The position numbers and the translations under genes are program-made. From NCBI RefSeq assembly GCF_938045225.1, contig NZ_CALINL010000077.1, forward strand, positions 1 through 11,211: 11,211 nucleotides of DNA, read 5' to 3'. The stretch comes from an uncultured Campylobacter sp. GTDB lineage: Bacteria > Campylobacterota > Campylobacteria > Campylobacterales > Campylobacteraceae. Positions 1 through 6,424 of this stretch are shown in pieces. The notes below the pieces were generated by a model that was given only the letters and a program-made list of their open reading frames with translations, did no database searches and was not told the DNA's origin. Positions within the stretch are counted from its first letter, which is position 1, and each line of letters starts with the position of its first letter.

Positions 1-608
1 GTGACAAACTATCTTCACGTGCAGACGGTGATTTAGGGATCGACGCTACGTGCCCATTTGTCACCAAGCCGCAGCAAATTTGCGAGAAAATGAGCAAAGA
101 GGGCTACGATATCGTGATATTCGGCGATGAAAAACATCCCGAGATAAAGGGTGTAAAGTCATACGCCGTCGGTAAGGTTTTCGTCGTGCTGGAAGAGAGC
201 GAGCTAGAGGGTGTAAAGCTAGCTCAAAAAGTAGCCGTCATCAGTCAAACGACGCGCAAGGTAGAAAAATTTATGCAAATCGTAAATTATTTGATGCTGC
301 GCGTAAAAGAGGTACGCGTTTTTAACACTATTTGCAACGCTACTTTTGAAAACCAAGAAGCTGTTAAAAACTTAGCCGTTAGGGCTGACGTGATGGTTGT
401 AGTCGGCGGTAAAAATAGCTCAAATACAAAGCAGCTCTATCTCATCTCAAAAACGGCTTGCGAGGATAGCTATCTCGTGGAAAACGAACTAGAACTAGAG
501 CGCACATGGTTTGAGGGAAAAAGTCTCTGCGGAGTGAGCGCCGGGGCCTCTACGCCTGATTGGATTATACAAAAAGTGATTGATAAGCTGGAGAGCTTTC
601 AAATTTAA
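1..608 (+). CDS. ispH: 4-hydroxy-3-methylbut-2-enyl diphosphate reductase, 5'-truncated by window
   Basis: IspH (LytB) carries out the last step of the MEP isoprenoid pathway, reducing HMBPP to IPP and DMAPP with a 4Fe-4S cluster in the cytosol. The reading frame is open from nt 3 to the TAA at 606-608 (201 codons seen), so the ATG at 90 is internal and the true start lies before the window; roughly 75 N-terminal residues including the first cluster cysteine are missing. Two cluster cysteines are visible: DATCPF (codon 51-53) and NTICNAT (codon 333-335). Substrate-pocket motifs are also present: HPE after FGDEK, SQTT, GGKNSSNT and SAGASTPDW. It precedes rpsA by 135 bp; ispH-rpsA adjacency is, to my knowledge, shared with C. 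jejuni. No strong terminator separates them, so rpsA may receive read-through. Confidence 0.95.
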   Translation, partial: DKLSSRADGDLGIDATCPFVTKPQQICEKMSKEGYDIVIFGDEKHPEIKGVKSYAVGKVFVVLEESELEGVKLAQKVAVISQTTRKVEKFMQIVNYLMLRVKEVRVFNTICNATFENQEAVKNLAVRADVMVVVGGKNSSNTKQLYLISKTACEDSYLVENELELERTWFEGKSLCGVSAGASTPDWIIQKVIDKLESFQI

Positions 609-692
609 TAAATACCCATTACTTTTTTAAACAAAATTTCAAATTTGACCCTGAAATTTCGCAAGTTAATCTACAAATAAGTTAATATTAAG

Positions 693-698
693 TAAAAT
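693..698 (+). promoter_or_regulatory. Possible -10 box upstream of rpsA
   Basis: TAAAAT in the AT-rich 135-bp gap between ispH and rpsA. It resembles the Campylobacter sigma-70 -10 box (TAWAAT), which often lacks a -35 box, and would give a leader of roughly 40 nt. Other AT-rich hexamers nearby (for example at 725-730) are nearly as good, so the exact position is weakly supported. Confidence 0.3.
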
Positions 699-743
699 TA
701 AGACTAATTGTGTTAAAAGCAAAATATATACAAAAGGAACAAG

Positions 744-2414
744 ATGGCTGCGGTGAACAAAAAAGTTCAGCTTAGTAAGGCAAACGACGGTATTGAAGAC
801 GACGATTTTGCCGCGATGTTAGAGGAGTCTTTTAAAAAGACTGAAGAAGATAGCGACGGAATAATCGTCGATATTAAAGGCGACGAGGTTTTTGTAAATG
901 TCGGTAAAAAATCGGAGGGAATTTTAAATATTTCCGAGATCCAAGACGAAAATGGAGAGCTTAAATTTAAAACGGGCGATACTATAAAGGTCGTAATAAC
1001 CGGCTCAAGAGGCGGTAAACCTATCGTTTCTCACAAAAAAGCGCTTAGAAAAGAAAAAGTAAAAGCCTATATAGACTCATATAACGAAGAAAATCAAGAC
1101 GTATTTGACGTAAAAATAATCGGTAAAAATAAAGGCGGTTTTGTTGCTCAAAACAGCGACGGTATCGAGTTTTTCTTGCCTCGCTCGCAAGGCGGCTTTA
1201 AGGATGCAAACGCGGTAGTAGGAAAGTCGTTTAAAGTAAAAGTCATAAAGATAGACAAAGACGAGCAAAGTATCATCGTATCTAGAAAAAAACTACTCGA
1301 TGAAGATAGAAGAAAAAAAAGAGAAGCGATATCTGCAGTCGCTGAAAATACGGACGTGATAGAGGGCGTGGTTAAGAAAATCACTACTTACGGCATGTTT
1401 GTAGACGTAGGCGGAGTGGATGGACTCGTGCACTACAGTGAAATAAGCTACAAAGGACCGGTAAATCCAGGCTCTATCTACAAAGAGGGTGATAAAGTCT
1501 TAGTAAAAGTCATCAAATACGATAACGAAAAAAAACACCTTTCTTTATCTATCAAGGCTGCAACTCCGGATCCTTGGGAAGAGATAAAAGACGGACTAGA
1601 TGTGGGCGACACTATAAAAGTAACAGTCAGCAACATCGAGCCTTATGGTGCATTTGTGGATCTTGGCAACGATATAGAGGGCTTTTTGCACATTTCTGAA
1701 ATTTCATGGGATAAAAATATCAAAAATCCAAAAGATCACATTAGTGAGGGCGAGGAGCTTGATGTCGAGGTTATCGAGATAGACTCGAAAGATCGCCGCT
1801 TAAGAGTGAGCCTTAAAAACCTACTCAAAAAGCCGTTTGACGAATTTAAAGCCAAATTTAAAGAAGGCGACGTCACTAAAGGCGTAGTTACTAGTGTGAC
1901 CAACTTTGGAGCATTTGTTAGGATTGGCGCAGTTGAGGGCTTGCTCCATAATGAGGACGCTTCATGGGATAGAAACGACAAGTGCAAAGATTTGTTTAAA
2001 GTGGGCGACGAGGTTGAGGTAAAAATCATCAAAATCGACTCTAACGAGCAAAAAATTTCTCTTAGTCAAAAAGATCTAAAACAAAGCCCGGTACAAGCTT
2101 ATGCGAAGAAATTTAACGTAGGCGATATCGTGATCGGTAAAATTCGCGATATTAAAGATTTCGGCGTATTTGTAGAACTTGGCGATAACGTCGATGCGCT
2201 CATCCGCAAAGAAGACCTAGGTAGCGTAAGCGCTGAAAGCCTAAACATAAACGATAATATCGAAGCAGCGATAGCTTTTATCGACGAGAAGAAAAATAGA
2301 ATCCGCCTAAGCGTAAGGCGCCTTGCAAGACAAAAAGAGCGCGAGGTGCTAAACGAGATAAATAGCGACGATAAAGTTACTTTGGGCGATATTATCAAAG
2401 AACAGCTATCATAA
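744..2414 (+). CDS. rpsA: 30S ribosomal protein S1
   Basis: Ribosomal protein S1 binds mRNA on the 30S subunit and helps unfold and load transcripts for initiation. The 556-aa product matches the usual length. Six S1 (OB-fold) repeats can be seen at about residues 37-99, 118-184, 204-272, 287-358, 373-443 and 459-528. The middle and later ones carry the typical G-x-F-V-D/E-L/V-G core followed by G-L/F-L/V-H. Repeats 1 and 2, which in E. coli anchor S1 to the ribosome, are more divergent, as expected. The start is ATG 744, preceded by an AAAAGGAA ribosome binding site at 732-739. The next gene begins 4 nt after the stop, so rpsA is probably the head of an operon with the membrane protein and serA. 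Confidence 0.97.
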   Translation: MAAVNKKVQLSKANDGIEDDDFAAMLEESFKKTEEDSDGIIVDIKGDEVFVNVGKKSEGILNISEIQDENGELKFKTGDTIKVVITGSRGGKPIVSHKKALRKEKVKAYIDSYNEENQDVFDVKIIGKNKGGFVAQNSDGIEFFLPRSQGGFKDANAVVGKSFKVKVIKIDKDEQSIIVSRKKLLDEDRRKKREAISAVAENTDVIEGVVKKITTYGMFVDVGGVDGLVHYSEISYKGPVNPGSIYKEGDKVLVKVIKYDNEKKHLSLSIKAATPDPWEEIKDGLDVGDTIKVTVSNIEPYGAFVDLGNDIEGFLHISEISWDKNIKNPKDHISEGEELDVEVIEIDSKDRRLRVSLKNLLKKPFDEFKAKFKEGDVTKGVVTSVTNFGAFVRIGAVEGLLHNEDASWDRNDKCKDLFKVGDEVEVKIIKIDSNEQKISLSQKDLKQSPVQAYAKKFNVGDIVIGKIRDIKDFGVFVELGDNVDALIRKEDLGSVSAESLNINDNIEAAIAFIDEKKNRIRLSVRRLARQKEREVLNEINSDDKVTLGDIIKEQLS

Positions 2415-2418
2415 GTAA

Positions 2419-2904
2419 ATGAAGCGATATTTGTTCTGGGGCGCGATTGCTTTTTTGCTGATTTTCGTCTGCGTATGTGGCGCTTTGCTGTATAAGTACG
2501 CGGACGTAAATTTAAAAGAGTCCGTGCCTGCGGAGCTACAAGTATCACAAAATAACGAGGAGCAAAATTTGACTACTGGCCCTACTTCTTGGGTTGGCGA
2601 AATGGCAAATTTGGCTCCTAAAAAATATGCTTTGGCAAGCAACGAGATATATGTAGAATTTAAAGACGAATCAAAAGCCGTCGTAAAAATCGCCTATCAG
2701 CTGGTGATCGATAAAAACGATATTTACTCGATGTTCTGCCTCACTCAAACATTAAAAAATATACCCGTGGATTTTAGCGTAGTAAAAGAAAATTCACAAA
2801 ATTTAATTTACATAAACACGCAAGACGGCGGCGTTTTAGATCGCGTTATAAACGAACTTAAAGCGTACGATATACGCTCAACTTTCAAGGAGATCAAGCT
2901 ATGA
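2419..2904 (+). CDS. Single-pass membrane protein of unknown function between rpsA and serA
   Basis: A 161-aa protein I cannot assign to a named family. Residues 1-3 (MKR) are followed by a hydrophobic segment at about 5-25 (YLFWGAIAFLLIFVCVCGAL), which fits an uncleaved N-terminal anchor with a periplasmic C-terminal part. The region 30-65 is polar and probably flexible, and 70-161 looks like a small folded alpha/beta domain. The start at ATG 2419 lies 4 nt after the rpsA stop and has no clear Shine-Dalgarno, so translation is likely coupled to rpsA. Its TGA stop overlaps the serA start (ATGA, 2901-2904). As far as I recall, C. jejuni has a putative periplasmic protein at the same place between rpsA and serA, which would argue for a conserved gene rather than a chance ORF. 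Function unknown. Confidence 0.85.
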   Translation: MKRYLFWGAIAFLLIFVCVCGALLYKYADVNLKESVPAELQVSQNNEEQNLTTGPTSWVGEMANLAPKKYALASNEIYVEFKDESKAVVKIAYQLVIDKNDIYSMFCLTQTLKNIPVDFSVVKENSQNLIYINTQDGGVLDRVINELKAYDIRSTFKEIKL

Positions 2905-4478
2905 AAACGATAATAGTGTGCGACGCAATACATAAAGTCGGCTTTGAAATTTTAAATCGCGAAGAGGATATAAAAGTAATCGATGCGGTAAGTATGCCTA
3001 AAGATAAGCTTTTGGATATCTTAGGCGAGGCTGACGTGGCTATCACGCGAAGCTCGACCGAGGTCGGCGAGGCGTTTTTAAATGCGGCTAAAAATTTAAA
3101 AGCTCTCGTACGCGCAGGTGTTGGCGTCGATAACGTAGATATCGATGGCTGCTCAAAACGCGGCATTATCGCGATGAATGTCCCTACGGCAAACACGATC
3201 GCCGCGGTAGAGCTAACGATGGCTCATATGTTAGCTGCTGCTCGCTCGTTTCCGTACGCTCACAACGACCTAAAAATCGACCGAATTTGGAAACGCGAGA
3301 AATGGTACGGCGTTGAGCTTTTTAACAAGACTCTAGGCGTCATCGTCTTTGGCAACATCGGCTCTCGCGTAGCGGTTAGGGCTGCGGCTTTCGGTATGCA
3401 AATTATTGCTTACGATCCGTATATCGATCCGTCGAAAGTAACCGATATGGGCGGCGTTTATACGCGAAATTTCGACGATATCCTTGCATGCGATTTCATC
3501 ACGATACACACTCCGAAAAATAAAGAAACCGTAAACATGATCGGCGAAGCGGAGATCGCAAAGATGAAGGACGGCGTGCGCCTCATAAACTGCGCTCGCG
3601 GCGGCCTTTACAACGAAGAGGCGCTGTATAACGGCCTAAAAAGCGGCAAGATAGCGTTTGCTGGTATCGACGTGTTTGAGAAGGAGCCGGCGACGGATCA
3701 TCCGTTGCTTGAGCTAAATAATGTCAGCGTCACACCGCACCTTGGTGCAAATACGCTGGAGTCTCAGGCTAATATAGCTATCGCCGCAGCCGAGCAGGCT
3801 ATCTCGGCGGCGCGCGGCATTAGCTATCCTAGCGCGCTAAATTTGCCGATAAAAACGGAAGACTTGCCGCCTTTTGTGGAGCCTTATATCGAGCTTACGA
3901 GCAAGATGGCCTTTCTCGCCGCACAGATCAACAAAAAAGCGATCAAGGCTATCCGCATCGAGACGCACGGCCCTATCAGCGAGTACGCCAACTCTATGCT
4001 TACCTTTGCGATCGTGGGCGCTTTAAAAGAGAGCTTGGGCGATACGATAAACTACGTAAACGCTAAATTTTTGTGCGACGAAAAGGGTATAACGACCGAG
4101 AGCACCGTCGGCGGCAATAGCATTTTCAAAAATAAAATCACCGTTCGTATCACGACCGAAAACGATGTCGTGACGATCGGCGGAACGGTATTTGGCGAAA
4201 ATCAGCAACGCATCGTGACGATAAACGGCTTTAAGACCGACTTTAAGCCTAAAGGCAAGATGATTATCTTTAAAAACAACGACGTTCCGGGCGTTATCGC
4301 TAAAATTTCATCTATCCTAGCCGAAGAAAAGATCAATATTGCCGACTTCCGTCTAGGGCGCGACGATCATGGCATGGCGCTTGCGGTCGTGCTTGTGGAT
4401 GAAAAAATAACCAAAGAGACGCTGGCTAAGCTAAACGATCTTGATGTTTGCGTATGGGCAAAATACGCAGTTGTCTAA
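2901..4478 (+). CDS. serA: D-3-phosphoglycerate dehydrogenase (ACT-domain type)
   Basis: SerA oxidises 3-phosphoglycerate to 3-phosphohydroxypyruvate with NAD+, the first step of serine synthesis in the cytosol. The 525-aa length fits the long form: substrate-binding domain split around a Rossmann domain, an intervening ASB-like domain, and a C-terminal ACT domain at about 452-525 that usually gives serine feedback control. Visible motifs are the nucleotide-binding FGNIGSRVA (about 150-158), the catalytic Arg in CARGG (R233), the catalytic Glu in DVFEKEP (E262) and the catalytic His in TPHLGAN (H280). The start ATG 2901 has AAGGAG at 2887-2892 with 8-nt spacing and overlaps the upstream stop. 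A strong inverted repeat begins exactly at its stop codon. Confidence 0.97.
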   Translation: MKTIIVCDAIHKVGFEILNREEDIKVIDAVSMPKDKLLDILGEADVAITRSSTEVGEAFLNAAKNLKALVRAGVGVDNVDIDGCSKRGIIAMNVPTANTIAAVELTMAHMLAAARSFPYAHNDLKIDRIWKREKWYGVELFNKTLGVIVFGNIGSRVAVRAAAFGMQIIAYDPYIDPSKVTDMGGVYTRNFDDILACDFITIHTPKNKETVNMIGEAEIAKMKDGVRLINCARGGLYNEEALYNGLKSGKIAFAGIDVFEKEPATDHPLLELNNVSVTPHLGANTLESQANIAIAAAEQAISAARGISYPSALNLPIKTEDLPPFVEPYIELTSKMAFLAAQINKKAIKAIRIETHGPISEYANSMLTFAIVGALKESLGDTINYVNAKFLCDEKGITTESTVGGNSIFKNKITVRITTENDVVTIGGTVFGENQQRIVTINGFKTDFKPKGKMIIFKNNDVPGVIAKISSILAEEKINIADFRLGRDDHGMALAVVLVDEKITKETLAKLNDLDVCVWAKYAVV

Positions 4479-4507
4479 ATTTAAGCCCGAATCGGGGCTT
4501 AAATTTA
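4476..4507 (+). promoter_or_regulatory. Perfect 13-bp hairpin between serA and the lipoprotein gene
   Basis: Left arm 4476-4488 (TAAATTTAAGCCC) and right arm 4495-4507 are perfect reverse complements around a 6-nt loop (GAATCG). The left arm starts with the serA stop codon TAA and the right arm ends at the first base of the AAGGAGGG ribosome binding site (4507-4514) of the downstream gene. No T-run follows on either strand, so it does not look like an intrinsic terminator. It could protect the serA mRNA 3' end, act as a processing site, or limit translation of the lipoprotein gene; the function is inference. Confidence 0.7.
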
Positions 4508-4521
4508 AGGAGGGTTTGAGC

Positions 4522-4743
4522 ATGAAATTTTTACTTTTAATTCCGATTTTATTTTTGCTTACTGGCTGTGAGAGTGAAGCACAAAAACAAAGTACGAAAA
4601 ATTTTGAGAAAATTTTGACCGAAAAAAAGAAATTTCAAAAGATAAAAAAAGACGAACCTAGCGTAAGCGAGCAAATGAAAAGAGAAATTCATTCGCAGTC
4701 TGAGCAAAGCAAGGAAAAGGGCGAGTTTAAATTTAAGCCATAA
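4522..4743 (+). CDS. Small predicted lipoprotein
   Basis: A 73-aa product with a signal peptide (MKFLLLIPILFLL) and a lipobox L-T-G-C with the acylated Cys at residue 16, so it is probably lipidated by Lgt/Lsp and held at the inner or outer membrane. The mature part is short, highly charged and rich in Lys, Glu, Gln and Ser, with no recognisable domain; it may be helical or disordered. I chose ATG 4522 because it is preceded by AAGGAGGG at 4507-4514 with good spacing and yields a proper signal sequence; the upstream in-frame ATG at 4441 lies inside serA and would bury the signal. It follows serA by 43 bp. Function unknown. Confidence 0.8.
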   Translation: MKFLLLIPILFLLTGCESEAQKQSTKNFEKILTEKKKFQKIKKDEPSVSEQMKREIHSQSEQSKEKGEFKFKP

Positions 4744-4812
4744 ATTTGAGCTTTTTTACTTTGGTGAGCGCGGTTAAATTTGCCCTCTCGCTACTTCTTA
4801 AACTAAACTAAA

Positions 4813-4829
4813 ATTTTTTTTGATATAAT
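4813..4829 (+). promoter_or_regulatory. Promoter of efp
   Basis: A run of eight Ts (4813-4820 region) leads into TGATATAATC, giving a perfect TATAAT -10 box at 4824-4829. The T-rich tract in place of a -35 box is typical of Campylobacter sigma-70 promoters. The transcript would have a leader of about 20 nt with AAGGAG at 4846-4851 before ATG 4857. Confidence 0.75.
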
Positions 4830-4856
4830 CACCCTTCAAAACTACAAGGAGAGAAA

Positions 4857-5423
4857 ATGGCAACCTATTCTATGGGCGACCTAAAAAAAGGACTAAAGAT
4901 CGAGCTAGACGGCATTCCCTATAAAGTCGTCGAATATCAGCACGTAAAGCCGGGCAAGGGCGCAGCTTTCGTTCGCGCGAAAATCAAATCTTTTATCGAC
5001 GGTAAAGTGCTTGAAAAGACCTTCCACGCGGGCGACAAATGCGATCAGCCGAATTTGGAAGAAAAGGAGATGCAGTATCTTTACGACGACGGCGAGTTCT
5101 GCCAGTTTATGGACACTGCGACTTACGAGCAAGTAGCTATCAGCGACGAGGATGTGGGCGATGTTAAAAAATGGATGATCGACGGCATGATGGTTGAGAT
5201 TTTGTTTCACAACGGCAAGGCTATCGGCGTAGAAGTGCCGCAAGTCGTCGAGCTAAAGATCGTCGAAACTCCGCCGAATTTCAAAGGCGACACCCAGGGC
5301 GGTAAAAAGCCAGCTACGCTTGAAAGCGGTGCAGTCGTGCAGATACCTTTTCACGTGCTTGAAGGCGAGGTTATCCGTGTAGATACCGTCCGCGGCGAGT
5401 ACATTGAGCGCGCAAACAAATAA
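4857..5423 (+). CDS. efp: Translation elongation factor P
   Basis: EF-P binds stalled ribosomes between the P and E sites and helps form peptide bonds at consecutive prolines. The 188-aa length is identical to E. coli EF-P. The fold is an N-terminal KOW-like domain (about 1-64) followed by two OB domains. The loop that reaches the peptidyl-transferase centre reads KPGKGAA with Lys34, the residue beta-lysylated by EpmA/EpmB in E. coli; I see no modification enzyme in this window. The C-terminal signature GDTQGGKKPATLESGAVVQIPFHVLEGEVIRVDTVRGEY is easily recognised. Start ATG 4857 has a strong AAGGAG site and its own promoter. The downstream gene starts 18 nt after the stop. Confidence 0.97.
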   Translation: MATYSMGDLKKGLKIELDGIPYKVVEYQHVKPGKGAAFVRAKIKSFIDGKVLEKTFHAGDKCDQPNLEEKEMQYLYDDGEFCQFMDTATYEQVAISDEDVGDVKKWMIDGMMVEILFHNGKAIGVEVPQVVELKIVETPPNFKGDTQGGKKPATLESGAVVQIPFHVLEGEVIRVDTVRGEYIERANK

Positions 5424-5430
5424 TCACAGC

Positions 5431-5460
5431 CGTCAAATTTGATGAAAACAAAATTTGACG
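5431..5460 (+). promoter_or_regulatory. Hairpin enclosing the start codon of the DUF4304-like gene
   Basis: CGTCAAATTT at 5431-5440 and AAATTTGACG at 5451-5460 are perfect 10-bp inverted repeats; the 10-nt loop contains the ATG at 5442. No T-run follows, so it is not a good efp terminator. It could affect initiation of the downstream gene, though the CAAATTTG word is so common here that chance is possible. Confidence 0.45.
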
Positions 5461-6068
5461 AGCTCATAGCCCAAGTAAAGCCGCTATTTAAAGATAACGG
5501 CTTTACCAAAAGCGGGCTAAATTTCTACAAAAATACCCCCAAATTTATATTTGTCGTAAATTTACAAAAAAGTAGCGGCAATACCGCATTTGAAACTAGA
5601 TTTTACGTAAACTGCGGCATTTACGGCGCATTTATCGATACTACGACCGGCAAAGAAACTTTCTTAAAACCTAAAGAATACGAATGCCATTTTAGGGATA
5701 GAATTTCATCTATCATAGACTCCAACACACTTTACTATGAAATCAACGAAAATACCGACACCGAAGCCCTTTGTCAAAATTTAATAATTGATTTAACGGC
5801 AGTGTTTAGATTTTTTGGCGAGATAAAAACCGAACGAAATTTGATTGATTTGATGTTAGATCGAAACGGTCTAGCGGTGATTGATCAGCTTTTTGAATAC
5901 TTGCTCATAAAGAATGAACAAGAAATTTTGAATCGCCAAGCGTTAAATTTGTTTGAAAAATATGGAAACGAAGCTAGATGGAAAATTTTTGAGGGACGTA
6001 TAAATAGTTTGCTTAAAAAATACGAAAAATATGAGATAAAATTTGAAGAATTTAAAGCCAAGGCCTAA
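5442..6068 (+). CDS. DUF4304-like protein of unknown function
   Basis: A 208-aa soluble protein. The N-terminal 120 residues resemble the DUF4304 family: an early helix, the pattern K-x-x-G-F-x-K-S-G-x-x-F-Y-K (about 17-30), a strand ending FVVNLQKSS, then RFYVNCGIYG. No enzymatic function is established for that family to my knowledge. The C-terminal half is helical and charged, with a K/E-rich end. Start choice is uncertain: ATG 5442 (used here) or the TTG at 5439; neither has a Shine-Dalgarno, and the start lies in the loop of a hairpin 18 nt after the efp stop, so coupling to efp is possible. By eye it is richer in A+T than efp and serA, which hints at later acquisition. It converges on the minus-strand selenoprotein gene with a 15-nt gap. 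Confidence 0.7.
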   Translation: MKTKFDELIAQVKPLFKDNGFTKSGLNFYKNTPKFIFVVNLQKSSGNTAFETRFYVNCGIYGAFIDTTTGKETFLKPKEYECHFRDRISSIIDSNTLYYEINENTDTEALCQNLIIDLTAVFRFFGEIKTERNLIDLMLDRNGLAVIDQLFEYLLIKNEQEILNRQALNLFEKYGNEARWKIFEGRINSLLKKYEKYEIKFEEFKAKA

Positions 6069-6098
6069 GCCTCGGCTTAGACTTTAGGCTGATTTTTT
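6063..6098 (+). terminator. Probable terminator of the DUF4304-like gene
   Basis: GCCTAAG (6063-6069) can pair with CTTTAGGC (6082-6089) with one bulged base, followed after 3 nt by TTTTTT at 6093-6098. A competing perfect 7-bp stem, 6065-6071 with 6074-6080 (loop of 2, so one or two pairs must open), lies inside it. The element overlaps the last codons of the convergent selenoprotein gene and may act in both directions. Confidence 0.5.
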
Positions 6099-6335
6099 AA
6101 CGCTATCGACCAAAGCAACGATCTCTTCGTGATTTGGCAGGGCATTTACTTCCGTGCCGATGAGATCTTTTTTGGAAAATACTATCTTTCCATCTACTTC
6201 AACTATGAAGTTTCCGCCGCTACCGACGATTTTGCTAATATTAGCGCCTGGGATTTGACTTAAAAATTCATCTTCTACACGAGAAGCTACCGGTCTATAG
6301 TTTCAAGAATTGCAATATGTAATCTTTACTTCCAT
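6084..6335 (-). CDS. SelW-like (Rdx family) selenoprotein with in-frame UGA for selenocysteine
   Basis: Read on the minus strand from ATG (6335-6333) to TAA (6086-6084), this is 83 codons with one internal TGA at 6305-6303 (codon 11). Decoding TGA as selenocysteine gives MEVKITYCNSU, then NYRPVASRVEDEF, the beta-alpha opening of the SelT/SelW/SelH (Rdx) thioredoxin-like fold with a C-x-x-U redox motif (C8, U11). The rest, including ANISKIVGSGGNFIVEVDGKIVFSKKD, keeps the family pattern of a G-rich turn, two strands and a K-D/L segment, and the length is typical. AAGGAAGG lies just before the ATG and a TATAAT box 30 nt upstream. No Met occurs after the TGA, so a shorter protein from a later ATG is not possible. 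Likely role: a small cytosolic thiol/selenol redox protein; substrate unknown. It needs SelA, SelB, SelC and SelD elsewhere in the genome. The alternative, a nonsense mutation, is less likely given the exact CxxU placement and the intact downstream frame. Confidence 0.88.
6272..6286 (-). promoter_or_regulatory. Bacterial SECIS-like hairpin in the selenoprotein mRNA
   Basis: In the minus-strand transcript, CTTCT and AGAAG form a perfect 5-bp stem around the loop CGUGU. The stem starts 17 nt and the loop 22 nt after the UGA. Bacterial SECIS elements are small hairpins inside the coding region shortly after the UGA, with a G (often GU) in the apical loop that SelB recognises; position and loop fit. 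Specific SelB binding cannot be shown from sequence. Confidence 0.6.
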
Positions 6336-6365
6336 TTTCCTTCCTTTCGAATTTAAAGTACGCCG

Positions 6366-6371
6366 ATTATA
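6366..6371 (-). promoter_or_regulatory. -10 box of the selenoprotein gene
   Basis: TATAAT on the minus strand, 30 nt upstream of the ATG, with the ribosome binding site AAGGAAGG in between. It points away from the + strand TATAAT at 6394-6399, from which it is separated by 22 bp, so the two genes share one compact divergent control region. Confidence 0.65.
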
Positions 6372-6393
6372 GCGTAAATTTAACAAATAGCAG

Positions 6394-6399
6394 TATAAT
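6394..6399 (+). promoter_or_regulatory. -10 box of the DJ-1/PfpI family gene
   Basis: A perfect TATAAT on the + strand, 25 nt before ATG 6425, with AAGGAG at 6413-6418. No obvious -35 box, as is usual in Campylobacter. Confidence 0.65.
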
Positions 6400-6424
6400 T
6401 ATCAAAAAATTTAAGGAGAAAATT

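Noticed and set aside
90..608. Start of ispH at ATG 90
   Set aside because: The frame stays open upstream to the window edge and encodes the conserved DATCPF cysteine motif before that ATG, so it is internal.
634..659. AAATTTCA/TGAAATTT inverted repeat after ispH as a terminator
   Set aside because: The stem is entirely AT-rich apart from one pair, has a 10-nt loop and no T-run; likely another product of the common AAATTT word.
2099..2548. Minus-strand open frame of 149 codons across the rpsA end
   Set aside because: It overlaps two well-supported genes in antisense and its Ser/Leu/Arg-rich product reflects their codon bias.
4441..4521. Longer N-terminus for the lipoprotein, starting at ATG 4441
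   Set aside because: It lies within serA, has no ribosome binding site and would place about 27 residues ahead of a clear signal peptide and lipobox.
5439..5441. TTG 5439 as start of the DUF4304-like gene
   Set aside because: ATG follows immediately at 5442 and neither has a Shine-Dalgarno; ATG is the simpler choice.
6303..6305. TGA read as a nonsense mutation, making the minus-strand gene a pseudogene
   Set aside because: The TGA falls exactly at the U of a CxxU motif, the frame after it is intact and family-like, and a SECIS-like hairpin follows. Sec decoding explains all of this better.
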